Assembly (NCBI RefSeq): GCF_963678635.1
Contig: NC_087064.1
Span: forward strand, 70,243,465-70,307,464
Direction of reading: 5' to 3'
Length of the DNA stretch: 64,000 bases
Source: Symsagittifera roscoffensis
Lineage: Eukaryota > Xenacoelomorpha > Acoela > Convolutidae
Shown here: in pieces, positions 53,234-64,000 of the stretch
Numbering within the stretch: position 1 is the first letter of the stretch
Layout: each line of letters begins with the position of its first letter
Notes under the pieces: generated by a model
The model's input: the letters and a program-made list of their open reading frames with translations, nothing else
What the model was told of the DNA's origin: nothing
Database searches by the model: none
Translations under genes and position numbers: made by a program

Positions 53234-56200
53234 TTAATAATGTATTGATTTGGTAGAATCTTTCGGTAGGTTTCTTATTTGTGTAGAAAATACGCTTAAC
53301 TTTGCCGACCATCTAAATAACCGACAAAAAAGTCAAAGTGAGGAGTCGCGAAGAAGAATTGAAAATTTTTTGCCCACTTGGTATGGCTTCTGCATCTAAG
53401 CGCGTCGGCAGTTGTTACTAAATATTATTATTATAAATTTCGAATTACTCTCAATTAACTATTGAGCTATATTTTGCATGTTTTACACTTCTATGACAGA
53501 ACATTCCATTATATTCAAAAGTTTTAAAGGTTGAGGTTTTTTATCAGGTTTTTATAACAAAAATGGATTACTTTAGGAAAATGGATTCATTCATATGGTT
53601 ATCTTCAATTACATTTTGTTTCGAATGAATTTCTCATTTAAGATTGTAAATTGCTGTTTTAAATCTCATGAAAATCTCCAAATTAAGAAACTCATCCTCT
53701 TAATGTGCAGTAACTGTTTTCGGGAAATTGCAACGCATGGGTAAATCGACAAATTCAAAACTCAATTTATAATTTATTGAAGCATTTTTAATCTGGGGTT
53801 TGCTAATTTTTCAGTTTTGCGTTTTATATTTTTTCAAATATAACTCAAAATTTTATCTACAAAAATTTGAAGCATTACAGTGCTCTTTTTCCTTTTCCCC
53901 ACCTGTAAATTTTTACAAGTAAAATGCTTCCTCAGATCGTCCAATTATTATGAAAATTGACATGCGGACTAATTAATTATTAGGCCATGGCCAATTTATT
54001 TAGTCTTTATAACTAACCTTGTGAAAGCAATATTTACATCATAAAAATGATGCTCGTTTGAGGTGGGAGATTAAAAAAAAAAGAGCCCAGTACACATTTA
54101 TTCCCAAAACGCAGAATTTAAGAAGCTCAGGAACTTTTTTGAAGAGCAATGCTTGGCAAAATAACAACTTTGCTTATTGATCCAATTTTCTCAAATTGAT
54201 TAAACAAAAAAACGTAGTGTATTATTGCGAATCAATTTTTTTCTAATTTAAGTCGCAAATAAAAGTGCTCATTTGGTGGCACTTTTGGTATAAATTTTAA
54301 TTAAATCATATTTTTGAGCATACACAATTGTTTGGCATATGTAACTGCACTGTTTTTGGTTTTGTCAGTTCCTGTTTGAAAAATACATGTATTATGAAAA
54401 TGTATGGGTTTTTTTGTTTTTCATTGTTTGCGGCGCCTAGGAAAATTTTGCCCTAGTTGCAGAAATTTCAATTTTTCTCAAAACCTACTACCGATTTTCA
54501 AAAACATGGTATTAATGGAAATGCCTGCGGCTTTTATTTGCCTGCTTTTTTTGCTAGTCGCCTTTCATTATACCTCACGTTTTACGGGCTTCGAAAGTTT
54601 CCACAGGGAGATTTGGCCTGCTCGTTTTTTTTCGTTTTCTCTAAAATTCATTAGACAAATCTGATATGAACTTTTCTAATAAAAGAACAAATTATGTGGA
54701 TCTCCCCTTCTCAAATGGCTATTCTTTAAGTTCGGTAGAAAAAAAACCATTTTTTGACGTTTTGGTTAATTGTTTTTTCTCAAAATTTTTGGAATTTTCT
54801 CAAAAATTACTCTGACAAATCGGAGATTAAGGGTGCATACTTGCGCAAGAAGCTATGACCTGCGTTTTTGAAAAAAAAATTGGCCTAAGAAAATGTCCAA
54901 TTTTCGGAAATTTTGACCGTTTTTTGGAAAGTTTTTTTTTCATCAGGAGCTTACCAGCTGATTGTGAACTTAATAGTTCACTAAAACTAGCATAGTGCTT
55001 TGATTTTCACTGCGTAATGATAACACTGTTGTTTGCCGAAAAGCGCATATAGATTTCGGAAAAAAAACTTTTCAGATGTTAACGTTTGCTTTTAGAAATT
55101 TTGTCACTATTCTTAAAAACTACTAGCTTAATCCGACATTAAGAGTTCAATCTAAAACATCAAGTTACCGAAATTTGCGATCTACAAATCATGGTGCGGA
55201 AAGCACGAGCTATTCCCATGCCTAACTAGAGAAATTTGTGGATTTAGGAAAATCAAAACTTTGAAATTTTGATCGATTTGTGGAATCTTTCACTTTTTGG
55301 AAACTGCGCAGCAAAATCTGAATTTAGGACTTCAATTGAAAGAACAAGTAGTAGTTTTCTCCTTTAAATAAGAATTTAATCCTCTATTTCTGAGGAGAAA
55401 CACTAGGGCTTAGCGTAAAGACCATTTTTGAAGCTTATGCATTTCCATAACAGTACAAGATGTCAATAAAAATATTTGGCCAATAGTTTACTTCCAAGTC
55501 ACCGTGGCGTAGATGCGAGCACGTGATAATCCTAATCAGCAGGTTGGTTATTCAAATCCTTAACATGTAGTTAGTTCAACTTTTTAATCGAGTTTTTAAT
55601 GCATAACATTGGCAGTTTGATAGAAACTGTAGCTGCTTTTTTGGTGTTAGGTTGATGTTTACACTGGTGTCAGTAAACTTACACGCAATCGTGGAGCGGA
55701 TGTGAGAACGTGATAGTCCTAACCTCGATTTTTTTCAAGTTGTATTTTTAATTTTTTCTTGATTTCACTTTGCTTTGTTTGGTTAGAGCTCTTTCTTGCA
55801 TTTTGCTCGCTTGTGTTTGCGAAGTGCAGCTTCACCTGTGTTTAATAGCTCTGAAAAAGAGTCAATCATAACTTGTTTTCGAATCTCAAAGGGCTGTAAA
55901 GCCATACATTTTTTTTTCTTTGAAATAGTAAAAATGAAGTTTTTTTTAAAAAAAAAAGTCAAAATTTGTTTTCTGTTTCCTTGCGTTCATTGAATCTTTT
56001 CCAACTGTCTGTTGGCTGTGTCTAAATTATAGATTGCCCAAAAAAGTTAGAAAAAAAAATTAGTCATTGCTGATAAATTCAAAGCTGATCACGTTAAATT
56101 CAAGTTCAATTGCGGAGTAGACCGCAACTAGTTAAGACATTTTTACTTACTTACATATTGTTGCTTCCTTCGTTGGCACAAAACGTTGGAGAAAACAATC

Positions 56201-57683
56201 CCAAGACTGATTTGACTTCTACCTTGTGTGCAGCATATTCCGCTAGTCTCTTTTTACCGTACTTCTCGGAAGGGGGAATTTATTACTCATATTTGTAAAA
56301 AAAAATGTCAAAAAAGAATTACGGCCGTGGTAAATCTACAAATTTAAGAATTTTGATCTTTTCTCGAATTTTTTTCTTTACTGTAAGACCCGGCCAACAA
56401 TCCTAAAAATCCCTTTTGTAATCACAGCGGCCTATTTTTTGCAATAAAATTAAACAAAAAAATCAACCAATTTTAAAGTTCATGATATATTTGTTTTATT
56501 TTGATATATTTTGATTGTTTCTAATTTATCATGCCAAGTCTGAGACGTCGTTCGAATTGAACAAGGTAACTGAAGGAGTGCCCATTTAAAATTTTAAGAA
56601 CTTAAAAGGGTTTTGTACAAACTAAAATCAAAAACAAAAAAGAAATGAAAGAACTCTCATCATTGAACCCACTACCCACAGTCTCAAAATTGTTGGTCAC
56701 CAGGAAAAGTTGCGCATAGTTTGATTTCATAATTGATTAAAGTCAAAGGTTCAGTTCTGGCTCAGCAAAAAAAATTCCAGGGGTTTCTTTTTCTTTATTT
56801 TGCTCTATCTTCCACTTTTTAGAGCAACTTTCTGCCGTTTGTCAATAACTAATTTGAAAAAGTTGCGTTGAAAAATTGAATGAAATTTTTAGGTTCAAGA
56901 GTGAGCGGCGAAATTTGATTTTCCCTGCGAAATACAAAAATAAAAGTTCGATCCTGTTTCCTCAAATTGGAAGAAAATTTATCTACAAAATATCTATCAT
57001 AATACGTTTCCAATTTTCAAAAAAAAACATGTTTTTTACTCGAAATTGTTTCAAAAAGAATCAATTGTTTTTTGATCCCGTTTTAGGTTTAACTAATTCT
57101 GTTGGCTGTGTTTTTAATAGTTGGTGAGTTAAATTTGTACATAAATAGTTAGTACTCATATGAAAAGGATCTACTCAAAATTTTCTATTCAATACTTGGT
57201 TTATATCTTGGTTTCATAATTTTTTATTCGAGGAATGTTGACTTGAATAACTAAAAAAAACGTTTTGAACAAAATTGATATAAATATTTTTATTATGCAA
57301 AAAAACTATATCCAAGATTTTTAACAGTTCTCGATTCCATTCTATGTACCTTTGGACTGTAATGGCCTTAACCGCATGAAAAGATACCAAGATTTAATGC
57401 ACTCTATGTACAACCAATTCGTTTTTAAAGCAACCACAAAAATGTAGCCAAGATGCACGCTACAAAAAGTGCCTAATAGATTATCAGCACACAGCAACCC
57501 CAAAACGGGGTAAAGCAAATTGTAAAAAAAGTCAGGAAAAATGTAAAAAAGCAGCACGTCAAGACTCCTGATTTCTCAAACAGAGAAACAGGCGATCATT
57601 GTAGGAGATAAATAGATCAACATAACTCTTGAAATCAGGAAACCTTGAAAATCAGCCATGCTCAAGTAAATCAGAAGAAACTT
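53234..57683. other. Repeat-rich intergenic DNA
   Basis: No gene supported. 54370-55060 resembles 37100-37940 (ATTATGAAA(A/G)TGTATGGG, CTCAAAAACTAC, CCGATTTTCAAAAA), and 56225-56290 resembles 37350-37410 (CTAGTCTCTTTTTACC). Two tRNA-like fragments lie at about 55500-55560 and 55680-55720, and a terminal hairpin motif (GCGAAGTGCAGCTTCACC) near 55818. Confidence 0.6.
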
Positions 57684-59100
57684 TCTTCCCAAAATTTGCA
57701 GAGTAAATGTGGGCCTTCCAATTAAACAAACATTATCATAAAATTCAATTGTTTTTTTTATCATTTTATAATAGACAATCGCCACGCACTCACTAATGAT
57801 ATTTAAATTTTAATATAAAGAAAAACGGAAAGGAGAAAGTCAGTCTATCTAAACAACATCCGCTAAAAATTGAAGCATTAGGGCAATAGGACATTGATTG
57901 GACTTCTAGAAAGAATCTTTCTTGCATACTTGACTTGATCATTGCGCAAAAAGATATGTTTCAGAAAAAGTAAACCTGAAGAAGCTATGGCAATAAGTGA
58001 TGGCAAATATTGCTACATTGGTATAGTAGTTCATTAAAAGGACCAAATCAATATCAATTTTTTTGCGATAACTGTGAACGAAAAAATTATTCAAGTGTAC
58101 GCGTAATTAAACTTTGATAATTATCTTTGGCAACATTTTTTTCCATCAAATTAGCATCCCTATTGTTTTGATTGTTATAAATTTACAGCTAAAAGCTGAA
58201 GGGGAATGACGATCCCTGAGTTTAACAGAGGAAACAGAGTTTTCGTTCTTCAGTCTATAAGTGTCGCATAGAAACATATATCTCCATGAACAAATAGATT
58301 CTTCACGCTAAAATCACCAAATGCGTCCCATAGGTGTGGCAACACGTTTACTTTGAGTCCCATCGGCTGAAGAAAATCAACACTGGAAATCGGTTTGTTT
58401 ATAAGCTTTGAAGTTCTTACTTCGAAGAAGAACTTCGACCCGTATTTTAGGTGCCATAAAGATATTTTCAGTACGTTGTGCACACGGGCTCAAAGAATGA
58501 GATAGATACTTTCGCCACTCAATACCGGTGCTTCCTGCTATCATTTTGGATAGAAGAATGTTGCATTTTCGTTCGGGATAATTGAAGTCGACCTAACCAC
58601 AAGTCCATTTAGTAACACGGCGTTGAAAATTTCAAAAAGACTGATGTCTCTGACTTTGAAGGGTACCAGGCAGCACTAGCATCGGAAATAATAGGCAAAA
58701 CTAGGGTTTTGTAAGTGTTTAAACGAGTTGCTTCGGAAATAACTGGAGATAGATTCCGTTTGAACATCATGAAAGTACTATTTGCTTTCCTGATCAAGCG
58801 GGTCGCATTTGAAAACGGAAAACTCACTGATATAAAGGTTAAACAATCTAAAATAGATACAAAGATAGTCGGCTGCTGTGTAACTAGCACAGATTAGTCC
58901 GACCACAATCTCAGAAATTTTGTTTTCAAGTTAGTGTATTTTTTATACGTCGTGTGACTATAGAGCTTTACAAACGCGTAGAAATTTAGTAAACTAGACG
59001 TAAGCACCACAGTTGTCTTCAAAAACATTCATTTTTCAAATATTTTCGAAAACTTTTTTTATAGCTAATCAAATGGCTAAAATCACTCCAAAATCACTCT
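57684..59100. repeat. Copy 1 of a 1.4-kb tandem duplication
   Basis: Begins TCTTCCCAAAATTTGC and recurs in the same orientation from 59101, offset about 1415-1417 bases. Matching blocks continue throughout, including both RT-remnant frames. Confidence 0.9.
58609..58890 (-). pseudogene. Non-LTR reverse transcriptase C-terminal fragment (copy 1)
   Basis: Minus-strand frame of 93 codons. The part RLIRKANSTFMMFKRNL and YKTLVLPIISDASAAWYPS matches the segment after the catalytic core in CR1/jockey-type RTs (KANRTLGFLRRNL..YxTLVRPILEYASxVWDP). The catalytic region is absent. A continuation in another frame follows at 58483-58250 (minus). Confidence 0.8.
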
Positions 59101-60531
59101 TCTTCCCAAAATTTGCTAGAGTAAATGTGACCCTTCCAATTGTACAAACTGGAAGGGTACATTTCATAATAGACAATCGCCACGCACTCACTAATGATAT
59201 TTAAATTTTAATATAAGGATAAATGGAAAGGATAAAGATAGTCTATCTAAACAACATCCGCTAGAAATTGAAGCAATAGGGCAATAGGAAATGGCAAATC
59301 GATTGGACTTCTAGAAAGAATCTTTCTTCTATACTTGACTTGATCATTGCGCAAAAAGATATGTTTCAGAAAAAGTAAACCTGAAGAAGCTATGTCAATA
59401 AGTGATGGCAAATACTGCTTCATTGGTATAGTAGTTCAATAAAAAGGGCCAAATCAATATTAATTTTTTTGCAAAAATTGTGAACGAAAAAATTATTCAA
59501 ATGTACGCGTAATTAGGCTTTAATAATTTCTGTGGCAAAATTTGTTTCACTCAAATTAGCTTCCCTATTGTTATTATTGTTATAATTTTACAGCTAAAAG
59601 TTGAAGGGGAATGACGATCCCCTGAGTTTAACAGAGGAAACAGAATTTTCGTTCTTCAGTCTATGAGTGTCGCATAGAAACATGTATCTCCATGAACAAA
59701 TAGATTCTTCACGCTAAAATCATCCAAATGCGTCCCATAGGTGTGGCAATACACTTACTTTGAGTCCCATCGGCTGAAGAAAATGAACACTGGAAAGCAG
59801 TTTGTTTATAAGCTTTGAAGTTCTGTAACAGAATTTTGAGCGACATGCTTCGACCCCTATTTTAGGTGCCATAAAGATATTTTCAGTACGCTGTGCACAC
59901 GGGCTCAAAGAATGAGATAGATACTTTCGCCACTCAATACCGGTGCTTCCTGCTATCATTTTGGATAGAAGAATGTTGCTTTTTCGTTCGGGATAATTGA
60001 AGTTGACTTAACAACAAATCCATTTAGTAACACGGCGTTGAAAATTTCAAAAAGACTGATGTCTCTGACTTTGAAGGGTACCAGGCAGCACTAGCATCGG
60101 AAATAATAGGCAAAACTAGGGTTTTGTAAGTGTTTAAACGAGTTGCTTCGTAAATAACTGGAGATAGATTCCGTTTGAACATCATGAAAGTACTATTTGC
60201 TTTCCTGATCACGCGGGTCGCATATGAAATCGAAACACTCACTGATATAAAGGTTAAACAATCTAAAATAGATACAAGGATAGCCGGCTGCTGTGTAACT
60301 AGCACAGATTAGTCCGACCACAATCTCAGAATTTTTATTTTCAAGTTAGTGTGACTATAGAGCTTTACAAACGCGTAGACATTTAGTGAACTAGACGTAC
60401 GCACTACAATTGTCTTCAAAAAAAATAAAAAAACATGAAGATTTGAAAAATTTGAAGAACAATTTTTTTTTCCTTTTTCAAATATTTTCGAAAACTTTTT
60501 TTAGCTAATCAAATAGCTAAAATCACTCCAA
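59101..60531. repeat. Copy 2 of the 1.4-kb tandem duplication
   Basis: Directly follows copy 1 and ends around TAGCTAAAATCACTCCAAAA, matching the end of copy 1 near 59070-59090. Small substitutions and indels distinguish the copies. Confidence 0.9.
60024..60305 (-). pseudogene. Non-LTR reverse transcriptase C-terminal fragment (copy 2)
   Basis: Same 93-codon frame as copy 1 with a few substitutions; continues in another frame at 59959-59720 (minus). Shares the truncation of copy 1, so duplication followed insertion and decay. Confidence 0.8.
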
Positions 60532-61001
60532 AATAAAAAAGAAAACATACCAGTCTGGAAATTATCAAATTGATTGACTTTTCTGTCTTCTCGATTTGTT
60601 TGAAATAACCTATAAAGTGAACCTCATATAAGCCGAAAAAGTTATGCACCATAAGGTTATTCTTTGTTTCAGAGCGGTGATGGCCCCGTGATTGTATGGC
60701 CTCGCAATAAAAAGGGATGAAATTAGGCGTTGAAAGAATTGAATTGAGAGGGACAAAAAATCCTATGAGAAAGTTTGGGCTGATGACTTTGCAAAATTTG
60801 CCTACCTAAATCAGGGCAAATCGTTTTTAGGTAACAAAAAAGAGGCATGCTGTTATCATCAGCTCAGTGGATGAAACTTTTGGTAGTGGAACCTGATCTA
60901 AACTACATTTTATGATTGGATAAATTAGATATTTTACCAATGTAAAGTATTTAATATTAACCAATCATGATCCATCTAACTAACAATCCACTTATTTGTA
61001 A
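60532..61001. other. AT-rich spacer
   Basis: No gene, repeat unit or RNA recognised. Confidence 0.5.
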
Positions 61002-61029
61002 GTGCTGAAATTACTTGTAATTTCAGCAC
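61002..61029. repeat. Perfect 13-bp-arm palindrome
   Basis: GTGCTGAAATTAC (61002-61014), TT, GTAATTTCAGCAC (61017-61029). It sits at the point where composition begins to change and could mark an element boundary. Confidence 0.85.
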
Positions 61030-61297
61030 CAGAGAGATTTGAATTTAACTTAGAAATTAGTTGAACTCTCCCGAGTACTTCAGCAGCCGCAATAAACCAG
61101 TATACCCTAGATCTATTGAGCCTAGCAGAGACTAGTTAAACAACCTGAGACTAGATAGTATAAGAGTAAGATTAGGATTGGTATTAGACTAAGAAGTTGC
61201 ACGAATCTATCCGGCCGAAAATAAGATAGCGTGACGAGCAGACGGTGTACCCTATCCGAAATTACTCTATGAGTTATACCCATCGGTCCTAACTCAT
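61016..61297 (+). mobile_element. Possible short 5' LTR of the element at the window end
   Basis: Weak inference. The stretch can be bounded as TG...CA (TGTAATTTC to CCTAACTCA), has AATAAA at 61091-61096, and is followed after two bases by TGGTGCGACC, which resembles a tRNA primer-binding site (these often start TGG). No second LTR is in the window, so it cannot be confirmed. Confidence 0.25.
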
Positions 61298-61617
61298 CTG
61301 GTGCGACCATAAGTCTCGAACAAGACCTTAATAGCTTAGAATTAACCAATAATAGATTAGAATTTAGACAAAACATTTACAAAATGTTATACGACAATAA
61401 TTTAATCGAAATGTCTCTACGACTCAATAGATCAGAGCCAATATTCCGAACGATAACAGAACTACCCGGAATTGGAAGAAGACCTCGAACCAGAGACGAC
61501 ATACGACAAAGCAGAAACTTACCATATAGTTATATGATAGTTCGGCAAAAGCCAGAACAAACTTTTGTATTTAGAATACTACTAGCAATGAATTTAGATT
61601 TTCATTTGCAAACATAA
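61273..61617 (+). CDS. Unidentified ORF A of the 3'-end element
   Basis: Open from just after a TGA at 61270 to TAA at 61615-61617. The first ATG is at 61384, giving 77 codons; the 37 codons upstream of it are also open and similar in character. The protein is rich in Arg, Asn and Leu (IFRTITELPGIGRRPRTRDD). A-ending codons dominate, unlike the host exons. No family recognised. Confidence 0.45.
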   Translation, partial: VIPIGPNSSGATISLEQDLNSLELTNNRLEFRQNIYKMLYDNNLIEMSLRLNRSEPIFRTITELPGIGRRPRTRDDIRQSRNLPYSYMIVRQKPEQTFVFRILLAMNLDFHLQT

Positions 61618-62484
61618 AATTTTGAAGTCAATCTTCAAAATCATTTCAGGCGCTAAACAAAATTATTAATATACAATAACGATTGATAAAAAGATCTCAG
61701 ATCGTTTTCCTAAATTCTGCAGTAATATACAAAACATGTTTGAAAAATATTTATTGAAAAATCAAAATAAAAATTAGTAGCATGACAATAAACGGTTAGT
61801 AATTATAAATCATCCTGTTGTTCCAGCTTCATCGCCTAAACATAACAGCATTCATAAGCTCACTAATATCATAAAAATACTAAATCTATTCTTTACACAA
61901 ATTTAAAACATTTTAAACTTAAATTCACTTAATTTTAAAATCAGATCATCAAGGCCTATCCTTGGATCAAAAAGAACAACTTTGTTCTCCCCCACCCACT
62001 TAACTAGTGTCTAACGACCTCAAACATCGATTCACTATCCAACCCTTTCTAAAAACCCAGGATTAATAGAAATTTTTGAACAAAACTAATCATTCAAATT
62101 AGGATAAACAGTGAAGAACTTCGGTTATTCATCCTTCACTTGATCCCCCCTCTTACCAGACCCAGGATAAATCTTAAACTTAGTAAGTTTAAAATAGTAT
62201 CTAACGAACTACTCGCGTTCTAATTATACCTGAACCTTGTGGATCGATTTACTATTCTCCAACCCTGAACACAATCACTACCCTTAAGTAAGATTAAGTA
62301 AGTTAACACCTTAGCTTATACTATCCACGAGAAAGTATAAAATCATTCTTCGGAATCGATATACTTTTCTCCCCAACCCTGAACAAATAGACCCAGGTTA
62401 GGCTAACAAAAAAATCGTAAGGACTAACAGTTTAAGCAAATAGAAATCATTTAACAACCTTTTGCATCCGTCATCCTAAACCTT
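61618..62484 (+). other. Non-coding spacer with diverged internal repeats
   Basis: No long frame. A block like ATCGAT(T/A)(T/C)ACT...TCCAACCCTGAAC occurs near 62023, 62243 and 62357; GT(G/A)TCTAACGA(C/A)CT near 62008 and 62200; CCCAGG(A/T)TA near 62058, 62161 and 62392. Probably an untranslated leader or promoter region of the element. Confidence 0.5.
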
Positions 62485-62943
62485 ATGTCATTTAAAAACC
62501 TAGGAAATAAACAAACAATCGTTTTACACAATTGTGAAATAGATAATAAAAAATACGACCTTGTAATCACACCTCATACACAAACAGTTGGAACAAAACG
62601 ACAAACATTAAAGAGAAAAATAATAACTAAACAAAGACAAATAACACGAAAAAGATTTTCAAAAAATCGAAACGCATTTTCAGAATCAGAAACCAACAGT
62701 TTAGACGAACTTTATAAACTAAAAGAATCAATAGATAAAAATTGCCCAATTCACGATCAATTATATTTCTCTGACTCAGAAACAACTTCAAATTCATCAA
62801 AAAGAGGAAAAAGAAGAATTAAAAAGCAGTATAAACACAAACCAGTACATTTATACAATTGGAATCAACCAATTAGACACATTGATAATTACATATTAAC
62901 AGTCATCGAACAAAAAAATGAGCTCAACGCACACCCCAGGTGA
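62485..62943 (+). CDS. Unidentified basic ORF B of the 3'-end element
   Basis: ATG to TGA, 152 codons. Strongly basic, with two Lys/Arg clusters (KRQTLKRKIITKQRQITRKR and SKRGKRRIKKQYKHK) around an acidic Ser-rich middle, suggesting nucleic-acid binding. A-rich coding strand. Its last 26 bases overlap the start of ORF C in a different frame, a compact layout typical of retroelements and viruses. No family recognised. Confidence 0.6.
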   Translation: MSFKNLGNKQTIVLHNCEIDNKKYDLVITPHTQTVGTKRQTLKRKIITKQRQITRKRFSKNRNAFSESETNSLDELYKLKESIDKNCPIHDQLYFSDSETTSNSSKRGKRRIKKQYKHKPVHLYNWNQPIRHIDNYILTVIEQKNELNAHPR

Positions 62944-64000
62944 AGAAAGTCCAGATGATGATGATATTTTCCCCTTTATCGTAGATGCAACCACTGATAG
63001 AGGACAGCATATATTCTGCAAAAATTTACTCTTAAATTTGTTTGAACCCGGAATCAGTCCATGTAAAACAGAGTTCCCAGATGTAAAAATCAAAAGACAA
63101 ATTATCGATCACTATCTAAAAGATATTTGTAACCTAACACAACAATACGGAATCTACTCCATAGAATTCAGCTCACCAAACCAGAATCACAGTAAATATA
63201 TAATTCAAACAGACGACCTTGATTTAGAATTCTCAAAAGTATTCTCAGAATATATAAAAAGCATCCAATATCATAACTCACAAAGAGCAAACTCCATATT
63301 CACCAATGAAGTTTTTGCGATAATATATAGTTATATCTCGATATTAGAAAACGAAATCCAGATACCAAATGTCTCACCGACAGAAACATCTAAACATATA
63401 AGAGTACGACATGAAATCACACTACTCTCTAGTTTTCTAAATATAATTAAAGAAAATTTCACGAAAGATGAAGTTTCACAACATACAAAACACGACTTAC
63501 AAAAAATCTAGGCATGGTTCATAATAGATTATTTCACACATAATATTGATTTAATTTCACAAGCAAGAAAAAATTTTAGACCCCAAAACTCAAACGATGA
63601 TACTGCCATCACAGAACAATCAGACTATGTTTGGGACCCCGAATGGTCTCATCCCGCATCCATAAACTTCCCACAATCAATCTCAAGTCAAGCAATAAGT
63701 ACGATATCTTATGTAAGAGATTATGTACGAGTAATACCATTAACCATTGATGCAACACCATTAAACTATAATACATTTTTACCCGATATGCAAAATAATA
63801 GTTTAAACTCTACAGTCATACACAATGAAAACCTCAATGGAACTAGGAATCTTACTCAACAAGATATCCAGACACCATCACACTTCATAAATGAAGAAAT
63901 CGTACACACAACAACTACACAACAAAGTATTTCACCAATACGTCCAAACTTAACAACACCAAGAAATACAAATCCTTCACAAACACAGGTAACATTACAA
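62918..64000 (+). CDS. Unidentified ORF C with internal in-frame TAG, 3' partial
   Basis: ATG at 62918 starts 197 codons to a TAG at 63509-63511 (context AAAAAAATCTAGGCATGG read across the stop). The same frame then stays open for 163 codons to the window edge. The N terminus is acidic (EESPDDDDIF), the middle is probably alpha-helical and could be a capsid-like or structural domain, and the part after TAG is Asn/Thr/Gln-rich. Codon use stays the same on both sides of the stop. Stop readthrough, a recent nonsense mutation, or a sequencing error are all possible. No family recognised; I compare it with gag-like proteins by layout only. Confidence 0.55.

Noticed and set aside
52935-57683. Several 60-85 codon frames downstream of calpain
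   Set aside because: Low-complexity Phe/Lys/Asn-rich translations of AT-rich DNA with no homology or splice logic.

Overview
The window looks like a stretch of an invertebrate animal genome. It holds two intron-rich genes on the + strand. Their exons can be joined by homology and by a consistent splice phase at every junction. They sit in AT-rich DNA full of repeats. The protein families (a UBA-UAS-UIM-UBX adaptor and a classical calpain with a penta-EF-hand tail) are animal-type. The introns carry tRNA-derived SINE-like repeats, satellites and relics of retroelements. I cannot name the species.

Layout: positions 2-253 hold what looks like the last coding exon of an unidentified upstream gene. 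From 3819 to 26043 lies a 13-exon UBXN7-like gene of about 646 codons, an adaptor expected to link ubiquitinated substrates and p97/VCP. From 27247 to 52934 lies a 19-exon calpain of 704 residues with an intact Cys/His/Asn triad, C2-like domain and penta-EF-hand domain. The two genes are head-to-tail, about 1.2 kb apart.

The calpain gene has several oddities. Two introns have GC rather than GT donors. A 6-nt microexon is likely. One intron holds two adjacent satellites that share a core motif. A 6.8-kb intron holds a possible nested small gene with a dual-acylation N terminus, plus a decayed minus-strand reverse transcriptase element with a PHD-like finger. An ATG-initiated exon at 47068-47250 could be an alternative first exon giving a penta-EF-hand-only, small-subunit-like protein.

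Downstream of calpain (52935-61000) I see only repeats, including a 1.4-kb tandem duplication carrying non-LTR reverse transcriptase remnants. From about 61 kb to the end the composition changes to an A-rich coding strand with compact, overlapping open frames. I read this as the 5' part of an unrecognised retroelement or virus-like insertion. One frame is interrupted by a single in-frame TAG and stays open for at least 163 codons beyond it. This is the best candidate for something new, but it runs off the window.
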